A DNA stretch of 64,000 bases from Tetraselmis striata (lineage: Eukaryota > Chlorophyta > Chlorodendrophyceae > Chlorodendrales > Chlorodendraceae). Both the position numbers and the translations under genes were made by a program. How positions within the stretch are numbered: the first letter of the stretch is position 1; each line of letters starts with the position of its first letter. Below are positions 21,900 through 33,930 of the stretch, one piece after another. Below the pieces are notes generated by a model. It searched no databases and was not told where the DNA came from. It was given only the letters and a program-made list of their open reading frames with translations. The DNA lies in assembly GCA_006384855.1 (NCBI GenBank), contig VCJN01003098.1:62001-126000 (forward strand). The letters are read 5' to 3'.

Positions 21900-24167
21900 G
21901 GGGGTTCGCCCTTGGACAGTGGGGCACCTGGCCGGGGGCGGGGGCGTCCTTGCGTGGTGTGTGTTCATGGGGGACCCGTCGCCACTGCTTGGCCGGCCCT
22001 CGGCCATTCCAAAGATCCATCGTGTGTTGCGGCGGGGTGGGCTAGTGCGCTTTGATGTGTATCATACTCCAGGGCAGGGTGCGCATGTCCGCGAGCGCCG
22101 ACAACGATGTGCATGCCGGTGGTGGGGGGTACTTGCGGGAACACTGCTCGTACAAGGATCGCCACGCCGCCCGCCCTCTCCCTCCTATCCACCCCTCGCG
22201 GTGCCGAGGGCAGCAGAATGATTTGGCTCCCTACCACCGGGGCCAAGCACGGGCTAGGCAGAAAGAAGTACCCGGCAGCGACCTCCCGCAGCTCACTATA
22301 TTTATCTCGGTCTGTTTGCCCACCGACTCATGGGGGGGACCCTATCGGGACCGCCTGCGTGAAGAGTTGGCGCGGCTTCGTACAAGTTATCCGAGGGATC
22401 TGATCGTGGTGGTGGGTGGGTGGGAGGGGGGGGGGATTGGAACATGGATGGACGGGAGTTGGCGGCTCTACTGAGGCGTTGCTGGTGCCTTCCCGGTGGT
22501 AAACCCATGTGGCCGCGGGATGTATCGGCGCGCGAACGGGGCACTGCCGGAGGGGCAGCTGCCGCGTTCTCGACCACTTCATCGCATGCCCACGCACCAT
22601 AGCCCCCCCCCCCCCCCCCCTTCTCGTCGATCTGTTTCGCCCTCGGCATGGGTGGACTACTCTTGGGACACCTCCGATCACTTCCTTGTTCTGTCTTCTT
22701 ACCCTGTGGGCACCATCCGTGAGGATACCGGCTCACCTCCCTTGCATGAACACATGTATGCAAGATCCATTCCGAAACCGGCCTTCGGTGACTCTCCCTT
22801 TCAATGGCCGAAGACGTTCTACGATTTCGTCACCGCTAATCCATTCGCGGTGCTCGCCCCTCTAGATGACCCACCTTTAGACGACGGACCATCGGGAGGC
22901 GGAGGGGGGGGGTCCCTAGACACCGGTGCCGACAAATTTATCCAGGTAATATTGGTAATATTGTCGGCAGCGCGCGGGGTAGGCAGGTTGTTACCAAGCC
23001 CATGCGTCGTGGCCTACGGCCGCCGTTGCAACGGTCTATCCTAGGTGCCATTATTCGGCGGCGCATTGCCTCTATGGCGTGCCGGGGGACTAGGGCCCCT
23101 CGGGATGCCGCTCTAGCGTCGGCACATTATGATGTTGCACGGCATAGGGTTCGGACACTAGTACGTAATAGCCGCCACCGCCATAGGGAGCGGGCCGTGC
23201 GTGCAAAAAGCGGTTCAAGATTTTAAGAAGGGTGGTGGGAGACAGGAGTTCTAGAAGTGGGCGCGATCTCTCCATAAAGGGCAGGGTTCATTCGAGGGCG
23301 CGAATCAACGACCGGCCAATACACGATCCGGTATCGGGGGTACTTCATACCGATCCAAATCTGGGCGAAATGCATGTTGGGCGCGACACTACTATCGGGA
23401 GCTGCTGCGTGACCCCTAACCCCTAGCACAACGGGTTGCGATATACCGTGCGGCGTGGGAATACCGCCACATCGCCACCCATTGCCCTCGCACTAGATAA
23501 ACGGGATTAATGTGCCTAAAGCATAGCATGAACTGGTCAAGGCTCTTATTAGGCGTTAAAAAATAATGAGGCCCAATGGCAGGATCGGATTACTTCGGAG
23601 GGTTTAAAATTGGTGATATACGCCCCGAAGAGCCATTTTGGCAAGGCATTGCCGGCCTTAGTTAAGAGGATATGGACTAAGAACCATATACCCCAGCAAT
23701 GGCGTAGCTCGGTCCTAGTATCGATGCCCCCAAAAGGCGACTCGAATGTACTGGACAATTATAGGGGTATTTCGATTATGGCTGCCGCTATGCAACCCCT
23801 TGTGACCATAACTACCCAACGCTTGCATGACGTCTGGCATGCTAAAGGGATAATTCGCCGTTGGCTAGCGGGTTTAATGCGGAATGAGGAGAGCCCATGC
23901 AAGTCGCCAGCTTGTTCGATATCGCGGCTCGTCGCCAATAAGCGTTAGGTTCACCCACGTACTCCCGGGATTTAATGACTTTAGGAAGGCATGTGATACC
24001 GTACCTCACGAGCTTTTGTTCCTAAAAATAAAAGCCACAGGAGTCACGGGTAAAGTGCTTACCTTCATTTAAACTTAAGACCTTAAAACTTAACTTAGTA
24101 TGGTACGGGTTGAGACCTATAGGTGGCCCCGGGAACACTATCAGACCCCATACCCATACAGCGCGTG
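21900..24167 (+). pseudogene. LINE (non-LTR retrotransposon), 5' half: endonuclease and first part of RT
   Basis: An APE-type endonuclease is visible: GPYRDRLREELARL, then DLIVVVG, and after a frame slip in a G run (about 22420-22437) the GDWNMDG motif. It ends with YSWDTSDHFLVL. A basic linker follows (about 23040-23220), then RT segments IPQQWRSSVLVSMPP, NYRGISIMAA and NDFRKACDTVPHELL. Several stops and frameshifts are present. The left boundary is not sharp; the position given is where endonuclease-like sequence starts. The element stops at 24167 because gypsy element B1 is inserted there, and it resumes at 36449. Confidence 0.75.
24163..24167. other. B1 target-site duplication, left copy (GCGTG)
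   Basis: GCGTG directly precedes the LTR and is repeated at 36449-36453. Confidence 0.9.
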
Positions 24168-24527
24168 TGTAAGTACTCGTGGCAGTACTTAGTGAAACAT
24201 GGCTCTTACTCGTAGCGTTTGGCGAATTGAGTTGGTTGCAGAATGTAATATCATCTTACAAGTTGCTGGTGGCATTGGATATTTATCCTATAGCGGTCCG
24301 ACTCGGCACCGCGGACAGGCAACTAGTATCATGATGATTAAGTTGTAGCGCGTACTGTATGTTAAAAGGAATAATATTACTGGCGTCTGGTTGTGGAAGT
24401 ACCAGTAAATAATACGCGTGCTGAAATATCAGTACGGCAGTACATGCGCGTGCTGAATACTTGGCCATAATCTCGGCGTCACTGGTTTATGGTGGTATCA
24501 GGGTAGTCGCTAGGCGCAACCCTAACA
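24168..24527 (-). repeat. B1 3' LTR
   Basis: It is 360 bp. On the minus strand it starts TGTTAGGGTTGCGCC and ends near AGTACTTACA. The purine tract AGAGGGGTGGGAA lies immediately upstream (24528-24540). It shares most of its sequence with the LTRs at 36124, 46355 and 53432. Confidence 0.92.
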
Positions 24528-24789
24528 TTCCCACCCCTCTGATAAATGACGAAATGGAAAGTGTCTGTTCGCGTCGCCGAAGGCCTGGCGCAGATGTCGG
24601 TTGGCGGTGGAAGCGTGATATAGCAACAGCAGCTGTACGTGTCAACGCTCCGGGATGTACTCTGGAAAACGCGACGGCTGGCGCGCTCGCAGGTTGGCGT
24701 ATTCCTTTGAGCGTAGCGTGTCTTGCAGATGTCGGCTCGTCCTCGCGAAATCGTGTAGCGCCTCCGTCGACACGTCGCAGCGCGATGTA

Positions 24790-24978
24790 TGGCTCCTAGC
24801 TGTCATGACTTGAGTCGTAGTTCAGCCAACGCACCAGAAAGACGAGGCAGAGTCCTCGCTTGAACATATCCTCGCGGCGCTCGATAGAGAAATCGAGCAC
24901 GCGTTCAACGACGAGCTCGTCGACAAGGGGCTCCACACTGGACGGTATTGTATCGGGCTGTGCATCTGGGTTGACGCA
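24790..24978 (-). pseudogene. B1 chromodomain region
   Basis: Downstream of the integrase the frame reads LVVERVLDFSIERRED and then an LVFLVxWLNYDSSHD segment with a following Glu. This is the typical chromodomain pattern of chromoviruses, which tethers integrase to modified histones. Residues are better preserved than in B2, where the Glu of VVER is a TAA stop. Small frame slips separate the parts. Confidence 0.7.
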
Positions 24979-26551
24979 CTAGCGCAGTCGACTGATGTGA
25001 AACACATTGTGGCAGTCGAACGTTGGTGGCAGGCGCAGACGAAAGCGATACGCCTGGCTGGAGATCTTGGCCGTGACTGGGTAGGAGCCGATGTAGCGCT
25101 GTCGGAACTTGCACGCCGGCTGGTTGCGTATAAGCAAGTGCTCCGTTGAGAGCCAGACTTTGTCTCCTTCTGCGAGCTCAACAGGGCTGGTTTTGCGGTC
25201 GGCATAGACCTTTTGATATTCATCAGCAAGTTTCAGTTGCTCAGTAATCAACATGTGAATATCTTGAATATTTGCAACTGTGTTGCGTGCATCTTGATTG
25301 GCAGTAGCAATCATATCAGGTGGTGTCAGTGGCATCATGCCATAAATTGCCTCAAAAGGGGCATAATGTGTTGCTGAATGGACTGAATTGTTGTAAGAAA
25401 ATTCAGCAAGAGCCAAATGACTTAACCAAGAGTCATGTTGCTTGTGAACAAACGCACGTAATATTTGCTCAATAGTTATGTGGGTGCGTTCAGTTTGACC
25501 GTCAGTCTGCGGGTGGTAAGCGCTGGAAATATTTAGCTTAGTTTGCATAGCTGTAAACAATGATTTCCAGAACACTGAAACTGAACCTGGGATCTCTGTC
25601 AGAGATGATACATCTGCTGAGACCATGGTGTCTGTAAATATTGTCCAAATATAGTCTGGCCAACTGTGTCGCATCAATCTTAATATTGCATGGCACAAAA
25701 TGTGACTGTTTGGTGAATGTATCAACAAACGTAGCAATAGCATCGTAGCCATCCACCTCAAGTAAGTTGGTTATAAAATCCATAGAGATTATCTCCCAAG
25801 GCTTGGTTGCCTTTGACAATGGAAACAAAGAACCATAAGGTTTGGTGGTAGCCGCTTTGATTCTTACGCAAGTATCACAGTGTTTGCAATAATGCTTAAC
25901 TGTGGTATTCATGCGTGGCCACCAAAACATACGCAGTATGTTGGCAAGAGTGCGGGTATGATTGGGGTGTCCATTACCAACATGATACTCCTCAATGATG
26001 AGTTTTCTCAGTTCAGAATCATTGGGTATACAGACCTTATCTGCCATGTAGTAGAGACCATCAGTCTCATCTTGTCGCACACCGTTGGGGGTGCGTCCAT
26101 GATTGTAGGCAACATCAGTGATGTAGGCAGCTTTGATCTTGTTTATCAGCTTGCTGTCAATCTGCAAGGCGGACATTGCTGACAAATAGTCCTGCATTTG
26201 TTCAAGGTCAGCTTCGACCAACTGGTTTTCATATTCAGTCAATGCATAATGCAAGTCAGGGCGGCGAGAGAGAGCACCAGCCTCATTGTCAGCGCCTTTG
26301 CGATATAATATCTGAAACACAGGTTCATTAGTCTGTTGGTTGACTGCCATGTATGGTGAAATTTCATGTAACCATAGGGCATGGCGTTTGCCTAGTCCTT
26401 CCTGTGTAGGCAAATGCCTCAATGTGGCATGGTCAGTTATAACTGTAATACGGCGACTGCCTTCCAAGTAGCAGCGCCATTCTTTCAAATCACATACCAC
26501 GCCCAAGAGCTCTTGATCATAGGTGGGATAATTTGTCTGCGCAGCCTGCAA
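24979..26551 (-). pseudogene. B1 RNase H and integrase
   Basis: The RNase H tail (YDQELLGVVCDLKEWRCYLE, TDHATLRHL) leads into the integrase zinc domain (HVGNGHPNHTRTLANILRMF, CKHCDTCVR). The DDE core has Asp in ISMDFITNL, Asp in IISDRDPRF and Glu in TDGQTERTH. The C-terminal GPY/F-like module reads GDKVWLSTEHLL and RYIGSYPVT. A frameshift near 25560 splits the integrase core between the second Asp and the Glu. All three catalytic acids remain. Confidence 0.9.
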
Positions 26552-26594
26552 TGTCTTTGCATAATAGCTGCAGGGGTGTAAGTGGCCATCAGCA

Positions 26595-26860
26595 TTAGCC
26601 TGGAGCAGAACTGCACCTAAGGCATATTTGCTGGCGGGACATCAGGTGGGGATAACCTAAGGCGAGATCAAGAGCGGAATAGACAGTAGCACCAAATAGC
26701 ATTTCAAGCAATGCATCAGCAGGTGGAACAGGGAACTCAACCTTTTTGGTGTATTTATTCAATTGACGATAGTCCATGCACATGCGCAGACCGCCATTGG
26801 CCTTGCGGGCGAAGAGGACAGGAGCTGCATATGGATAGAAGGACTCATGTATCAACTGTT
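26595..26860 (-). pseudogene. B1 truncated reverse transcriptase
   Basis: Only the fingers and first palm motif survive (LRMCMDYRQLNKYT, SALDLALGY). Sequence then jumps straight to RNase H at GGCGGGACATCAG (about 26635-26645). B2 has about 610 bp more here, including the LVYLDDVLIFS active site. Confidence 0.85.
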
Positions 26861-26861
26861 T

Positions 26862-27590
26862 CTAAAGAAAAGAATTCAGTTGTGTTCTTAGCTCCTCTAA
26901 TTCTGCAGGTGATAATCTGTATATTTTTTTCTGCATGAACTTGGGCATCAGGAACACGAGGGATCTCATGATCAAGACCAGGGCGTAATTGTGGAAGGTT
27001 GTCAAGCGGAGAGCATATTGGTTTATGCTTTCGCAATAAGTCTCTGATCTGAGCGGTATAAGCTGCAGACTGGTCAATGTCAATTGTATTTATCTCATCA
27101 TCAATATCGAGCTCATCTCTCTCTTTGTTGGCATTGTATGTATTGTTTAACAATGGCGCAGAAATAAACTGTGTCAGGGTCATGCTTGGCAATTTCTCTT
27201 GCCATTGCATTAGCATGAACCATTCTGACATTAGCCTGGCGGGGCTTTGTTTGGCATTGGACTTCCAGTCCTGTGGAAAATGTCATCAGACTAGATTCCC
27301 AATCAACATGTGGGTTGTGTTGTTTCAGGAATTGCATCCCAAAAACCAGATTGAAATTATTTTGTAACAGTGTGACTGTGAAGTCAATGGGTATTGTGTA
27401 ATTGTTGATATTTAATTCAAGGGTGATTTTTTGTGAAGCGAGAACCATTCGACCATCAGCAAGAATAACTCTTACTTTATTTTGAAGTAGTGTAGTTGGT
27501 GTTTTATTTTCTTTGACATACTTGGTGCTGGCAAAGTTCAAAGTAGCACCGCTGTCAACCAATACGGAAGGTGTTATATTAAATTCCGCA
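26862..27590 (-). pseudogene. B1 aspartic protease and linker to RT
   Basis: The retropepsin site is intact as MVDSGATLNFAST (DSGA), unlike B2 (DRGA) and element A (DNAA). A FNLVFGMQFLKQHNP segment follows, resembling the second conserved retropepsin motif. The downstream linker leads to the RT start. The protease frame opens at the junction with the foreign insert, so its link to gag is broken. Confidence 0.85.
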
Positions 27591-28049
27591 CGGGTGGCGT
27601 TATTTTACACTCGATATTGTACCCTTTTGGGGGGTGCAAATTTGAGTCCAGCCTAACACTGTACGAATGTACTGTGAAATGGCTTCCTTTTCTTGCCAAC
27701 ACTGTACGAGGTACTGTTCAGTGAAATGAACCTTCACTATGTACTACACGCATGTCCACCGCCCTTTGACGAGATGCGTCGCTACCCTTCCACGCCAACC
27801 GTTTTTTCTGGCCTCGAATGCTACGCCGCCACTGTGCTTCCCACTCATCTACCCCTCGCAAGCTCCCTCGCGCTTGTATTCTTTGAGGCATCTTAACGCT
27901 TCTCGGTGCACAAAAGCATGGCAGACCGTCCTCGCAGAGCAAAACGCACATCTGCCCGCTTGCACAGTTCTGTGCGTGGCGGGGACATCTGCGGCTGCAC
28001 TTGGCTTTGACCCAACGAGCAGGGCTCTCGACACACTGCTAGTGACCCC

Positions 28050-28640
28050 CATGGCGCAAGATTCTCCGCAGATGCACTTGCGTTCCGGCAGGAGGGCGTC
28101 TCAGGCGCCAATACCCACGACTCAGCCCATGAGGCCCATGCAACCGGGCGGTGGGCAACATGGAAGCGGACCGCTATGCCCCGGGGCCGGAGATTCGCAG
28201 CCTTCGCCTCACGGCGAGCCTCAGCCTGACCCCCCAAGCCTCAAGGTGTGCCACCTTTGGTCCCTCTCCCAGGAGCGACTCCAACGGTACGCGGACTCGC
28301 ATCTTCGCTTGCATCTCTCATCAGGGCGCCGTGGGCTGCGTTAAGCGCACCTCGCCGTCGCGCATCTCGACATGAGTGGTGACACCCGCCCCGTTTCCCA
28401 CCCGCTTCGTGTTTTCGTCCTTGTCTGCCAACGACCTCTAACACATCATGCACGATCCGCGATACCCAATGACCTCAGACTGCAAGAGAGGGGCAGGGGC
28501 GAGAGGCAGCATGGTGAACATGCGGGCCTTCTTGGCCTCTGAAGACCACCGGCTTGTGTACAACGAGTTGCGGGGGATTTGCAACGAGTATGTCCAAGAA
28601 GCTCACCGGCAGATGCGAATCTCGTCCCCTGGTAAAATGG
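28050..28640 (+). CDS. Gag-like open frames in the insert
   Basis: A frame with MAQDSPQMHLRSGRRASQ (ATG about 28051), basic and Pro-rich, resembles the start of many retroelement gag proteins. A second open stretch (about 28445-28640) contains DPRYPMTSDCKRG, SMVNMRAFLASEDHRLVYNE and RGICNEYVQEAHRQM, a well-mixed composition that looks coding. No zinc knuckle is seen, and the two parts lie in different frames. Identity as a retroelement gag is inference. Confidence 0.4.
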
Positions 28641-28799
28641 CCCGGCAAAAGCCCTCGTCATGGCAGACCCGGACTACGGCTCGGGTCCTGCCAATATCGA
28701 CAGCGTGGCGGGGGAGGGGGGGGGGGGGGGGGGGGCTGCTCCTCATCATCTTTCTCAATTGTTGCGCGCCACTCACTGCCGTCAGGAGGGGGCGAGATG

Positions 28800-30690
28800 T
28801 GACAATTGTCGACGCCTTGAAGTTGGTCGTCGGACGAGATTCGGCGACTTTAAGGGCGCATCTCTCGGAGCACCTCGGCAACCAACGTGGGTTCGTGTAT
28901 GCGAGACAGCGATAACCATGACGGCGGCGAGAGATGCGGCACTAGAACCCGGAGGCCCACATTGTAGACGACGGGTACGTCCTCGCGGACGTCAAAGCAG
29001 CGGTGGCTGAGGCCACCGCTGACACGACTGGCGAGCAAGAGATGCGGAGGGTGGAGAGAATTTAAAGGTAGAGGGTGGGATTACCCGCATCTCCGCAGTG
29101 GGGGCATATGAGCGCTCGCATCTCTCGCGTGCAAACCCGTGAACTATCGCTCCTAGCTCTTGTAACGCTGCCTTGTGCAAGGATCCCTTTGTCGTTGTCA
29201 CGTCGCCTTGGTTCACTCACCTGAATTTGCTCCTACCGCTGCTGCCGGCCTACAAGGCGGAAATCTGTTGCGTGCAGATTCCGAGCACCTACTTAACGCA
29301 AGGGCCCCGCCCGCAAATGAACTACCTCCACAGTCTGTTGAAAGCGGGTCGTGCACTTCTCATCGCGTCAAAGCACCCAAGAAATCCCGACACCAACAGA
29401 CGCGCCTTGTGGTTGGTCGTCGGACGAGATTCGGCGACTTTAAGGGCGCATCTCTCGGAGCACCTCGGCAAGCAACGTGGGTTCGTGTATGCGAGACGGC
29501 GAGAACCATGACGGCGGCGAAAGAGATGCGGCACTGGAACCCCGAGGCCCACATTCTAGACGACGGGTACGTCCTCGCGGACGTCAAAGCAGCGGTGGCT
29601 GAGGCCACCGCTGGCACGACTGACGAGCAAGAGATGCGGAGGGTGGAGAGAATTTAAAGGTAGAGGGTGGGATTACTCGCCGCATCTCCGCAGTGGGGGC
29701 ATATGAGCGCTCGCATCTCTCGCGTGCAAACCCGTGTACTGTCGCTCCTAGCTCTTGTAACGCTGCCCTAGGCAAGGAGCCCTTTGTCGTTGTCATGTCG
29801 CCTTGGTTCACTCACCTGAATTTGCTCCTACCGCTGCTGCCGGCCTACAAGGCGGAAATGTGTTGCGTGCAGATTCCGAGCACCTACTTGACGCAAAGGC
29901 CCCGCCCGCAAATGAACTACCTATCCACAGTCTGTTGAAAGCGGGTCGTGTACTTCTCATCGCGTCAAAGCACCTAAGAAATCCCGACACCAACAGACGC
30001 GCCTTGTGGTTGGTCGTCGGACGAGATTCGGCGACTTTAAGGGCGCATCTCTCGGAGCACCTCGGCAAGCAACGTGGGTTCGTGTATGCGAGACGGCGAT
30101 AACCATGACGGCGGCGAAAGAGACGCGGCACTGGAACCCGGAGGCCCACATTGGGGACGACAGGTACGTCCTCCCGGACGTCAAAGCAGCGGTGGCTGAG
30201 GCCACCGCTGGCACGACTGGCGAGCAAGAGATGCGGAGGGTGGAGGGATCGAATTGACCGCCGTAAAGGGTGGGATTACCCGCATCTCCGCAGTGGGGGC
30301 AGGTGAACGCCCGCATCTCTCGTGTACAAACCCGTGTACTGTCGCCCCTAGCTCTTGTAACGCTGCCCTAGGCAAGGAGCCCTTTGTCGTTGCCATGTCG
30401 CCTTGGTTCACTCACCTGAATTTGCTCCTATAGCTGCTGGCGGCCTCCAAGGCGGTAATCTATCGCGTGCAGATTCCGAGCACCTACATGACGCAAAGGC
30501 CCCTGCCGCGAATGGACTACCTCGACAGCCTGTTGACAGCGGGTCGTGTACTTCTCATCGCGCCAAAGCACCCAAGAAACCCCGACACCAACGGACGCGC
30601 CTTGTGGTTGGTCGTCGGAAGAGATTCGGCGACTTTAAGGGCGCATCTCTCGGAGCACCTCGGCAAGCAACGTGGGTTCGTGTCTGGTCG
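28800..30690 (+). repeat. Tandem array (about 595 bp unit) of methyltransferase-like fragment
   Basis: The landmark AAGGGCGCA recurs at 28852, 29442, 30039 and 30637, giving units of 590, 597 and 598 bp. Each unit contains an open stretch with VVVTSPWFTHLNLLLPLLPA, then PRPQMNYLHSLLKAG and LIASKHPRNPDTNRRALW. This is the pattern of the (D/N)PPW methyltransferase-like domain in algal retroelements, here with TSPW. Short frame breaks separate the copies, so no continuous protein spans the array. The third unit is the most diverged. Confidence 0.7.
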
Positions 30691-30844
30691 GTGACAAGGG
30701 ATTCATGCAGCTTGAAATTCGCTGCCATAGCTCCCTGGACAATACTTCATTAATCATAATCAACTATCACAACAAATCATTCTCAACCGCAGATAAGAGT
30801 TTAATCGACTCCTGTCCGTCGATTTCACAAACCGCACTTCCTTT

Positions 30845-31045
30845 GCTAGCGCGGCCGGGGCAGCGGGGCGCCAGCGCGCCGCGGCCGGGGCAGCGGGGCG
30901 CCAGCGCGCCGCGGCCGGCGCAGCGGGGCGCCAGCGCGCCGCGGCCGGCGCAGCGGGGCGCCAGCGCGCCGCGGCCGGCGCAGCGGGGCGCCAGCGCGCC
31001 GCGGCCGGCGCAGCGGGGCGCCAACGCGCCAACGCGCGGCGACCG
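30845..31045. repeat. 30-bp minisatellite, about 7 units
   Basis: The unit GCGGCCGGGGCAGCGGGGCG plus CCAGCGCGCC is repeated head to tail, with GGGG changing to GGCG in the later units. On the plus strand one frame gives RPGQRGASAP repeats. The unit is clearly related to the reverse complement of the 7640-7945 unit. Confidence 0.95.
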
Positions 31046-32660
31046 GCGCATGTTGGTGATTCATGCAGCCCTGCATACTAAATGGTTTGCAGCCATCTAG
31101 GCAATCAAAGCATGCTTAAAGGCAGCATCTGCGGTGCAGCGCTGCAGCAATCTGCGGCGTGCCGCCAGCAAATATAACGAATTAGCCCTACTGCCTTGCA
31201 GTCCGTGTAGTATCGTCAAGCCGGTGCATGTTCATATCCCTTCTATGCCATACAGCCCCGCATACTAATAAATGGTTTGCAGCCATCCAGTCAATTAAAA
31301 CATGCCTTAAGGCAGCATCTGCTGTGCAGCGCTTCAGCAATCTGCGGCGTGCCGCCAGCAAATATCAGGCATTAGCCCTACTGCCTTGCAGTCCGTATAG
31401 TATCGTCATGCTGGTGCGTGTTCATATCCCTTCTATGCCATGCAGCCCCGCATACGAAATGGTTTGCAGCCATTTAGGCAAATGGCTGCAGCAATCTGCG
31501 GCGTGCCGCCAGCAAATATGAGGTATTAGCCCTACTGCCTTGCAGTCCGTATAGTATCGTCAAGCCGGTGCGTGTTCACATCCCTTCTATGCCATGCAGC
31601 CCCGCATACTAATAAATGGTTTGCAGCCACCTAGACAATTAAAGCATGCCTTAAGGCAGCATCTGCGGTGCAGCGCTGCAGCAATCTGCGGCGTGCCGCC
31701 AGCAAATATCAGGTATTAGCCCTACTGCTTTGCAGTCCGTATAGTATCGTCAAGCCGGTGCGTGTTCACATCCCTTCTATGCCATGCAGCCCCGCATACT
31801 AATAAATGGTTTGCAGCCATCTAGACAATTAAAGCATGCCTTAAGGCAGCATCTGCGGTGCAGCGCTGCAGCAATCTGCGGCGTGCCGCCAGCAAATATG
31901 AGGTATTAGCCCTACTGCCTTGCAGTCCGTATAGTATCGTCAAGCCGGTGCGTGTTCACATCCCTTCTATGCCATGCAGCCCCGCATACTAATAAATGGT
32001 TTGCAGCCATCTAGACAATTAAAGCATGCCTTAAGGCAGCATCTGCGGTGCAGCGCTGCAGCAATCTGCGGCGTGCCGCCAGCAAATATCATGCATTAGC
32101 CCTACTGCCTTGCAGTCCGTATAGTATCGTCAAGCCGGTGCGTGTTCACATCCCTTCTATGCCATGCAGCCCCGCATACGAAATGGTTTGCAGCCATGTA
32201 GGCAAATGGCTGCAGCAATCTGCGGCGTGCCGCCAGCAAATATGAGGTATTAGCCCTACTGCCTTGCAGTCTGTATAGTATCGTCAAGCCGGTGCGTGTT
32301 CACATCCCTTCTATGCCATGCAGCCCCGCATACTAATAAATGGTTTGCAGCCATCTAGACAATTAAAGCATGCCTTAAGGCAGCATCTGCGGTGCAGCGC
32401 TGCAGCAATCTGCGGCGTGCCGCCAGCAAATATCAGGCATTAGACCTACTGCCTTGCAATCTGCATAGTATCGTCAAGCAGGTGCGTGTTCACATCCCTT
32501 CTATGCCATGCAGCCCCGCATACGAAATGGTTTGCAGCCATCTAGGCAATAGAAGCATGCCTAAAGGCAGCATCTGCGGTGCAGCGCTGCAGCAATCTGC
32601 GGCGTGCCGCGAGCAAATATCAGGCATTAGTGGTACTGCCTTGCAATCTGTATAGTATTG
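31045..32660. repeat. Satellite array, 9 units of about 185 bp with a shorter variant
   Basis: AATGGTTTGCAGCCA recurs nine times between about 31080 and 32530. Most spacings are 184-193 bp. Two units (starting near 31458 and 32182) are about 157 bp because they lack the block from the AATTAAAGCATGCCTTAAGG segment to the CAGCGCTG segment. The alternation suggests a higher-order repeat. Confidence 0.9.
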
Positions 32661-33008
32661 TAAAGCATATGGGCAATTAAATTCCCTTTTTGTCATAAAA
32701 ATCCTCATACTGGAAGGTTGCCGAGCCGGCTCTTTACCCCCCACCGTCTTGGTCGACGACCGCTACTACCAGGTCGTAGCGGCGCCGCGTCAGGCTGGCG
32801 GGTCCTCTAACCCCGCATCTCAACCACCGCCACCGGGGTCCGGCGGAGATGGCTCCCAAAACGGCGCTGCAGCAGGTCTCTTGATAGAGCTTCGAGCAGC
32901 TCCGTCCCTCCCCCGAGCAGGCTTGGTCCCTCGGAGACTGCCAAGCCGCCGAGTGAGCCTCAGCCTTCGAGTGCGACGAAGCGCCCGCACTGTGCGTTGA
33001 GCACGGGA

Positions 33009-33500
33009 GGCAAGACCAGCTTGTCGCCCATTAAGCTGCGCAAAAAGCATTCCAAGAAGCGCGGGCCGAGTCCTCCTTCAAGATGGCGATAGAGTTGGAG
33101 GACGACGACCCCTTCCAGGCGCCTAAGCCGAAACGCGAAGCCACGTCAAGCCGTCAGGCGCCTTCGGGTGCCGCTGGTGGGAGTCGCAGGGCCACATCTT
33201 CCCGTGGCGGTGCCGCATCTCCGCCTCCCCGACCCGCATCTCCGCCTATGGAGGCAAGAGCAGCAGCTTGTCGCCCATTAAGCTGCGCAAAAAGCATTCC
33301 AAGAAGCGTGGGCCGACTCCTCCTTTAAGATGGCGAAAGAGTTGGAGGACGACGACCCCTTCCAGGCGCCTAAGCCGAAACGCGAAGCCCCGTCAAGCCG
33401 TCAGGCGCCTTCGGGTGCCGCTGGTGGGAGTCGCAGGGCCACATCTTCACGTGGCGGTGCCGCATCTCCGCCTCCCCGACCCGCATCTCCGCCTAAGGAG
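33009..33500 (+). repeat. 247-bp tandem duplication
   Basis: CTTGTCGCCCATTAAGCTGC occurs at 33020 and 33267, and the following ~230 bp are nearly identical. One frame encodes a basic, Ser/Pro-rich protein (SPIKLRKKHSKKRG); another gives KELEDDDPFQAPKPKRE in both copies. Which frame, if any, was coding is unclear. Confidence 0.85.
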
Positions 33501-33878
33501 CCCTCATCTCGGGACGCGAAGCCCGCACCGCCGCCTGCGCCGACATCTCGCCCCAACGCCGCGTCGCTGTCAGCAGGGTTCAGAGGTAGCATCTCGTTGC
33601 GACGAACACAATCTCTGAGGTCGGCGATAGACTCGTAGGCCCGGGGCGTCTTCTCTGCGCGAGTGAGGCTCGATTTCCAGGCTTGAAACGCTTGAAACGC
33701 AGTCGCCATGCCCTCGCGTCCGCAATCTTCCAAGGTGAGGCGGATAGTACTTTACGCGACTGAGGGCGCGAAGAGGACACGCCGATGTGCCATTTCTAGT
33801 ACTCTCGTATAGTATCGAATTGCACCTGAAATGTGACCGAAAAATGGGTACATATCCCAGCCTAAGCGATCACGTGGG

Positions 33879-33930
33879 GGGCACATTTTTGAGTCCAGGA
33901 ATTGGACCGTTTTGACTCAACAATGTGCCC
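33879..33930. repeat. 52-bp imperfect palindrome at the right edge of the insert
   Basis: GGGCACATTTTTGAGTC pairs with the inverted GACTCAACAATGTGCCC about 20 bp later. One arm is also found, in the same orientation as the left arm, at the left edge of the insert (about 27631). Confidence 0.75.

Noticed and set aside
31045-32660. CRISPR array
   Set aside because: The whole unit repeats, with no unique spacers, and the genome is eukaryotic.
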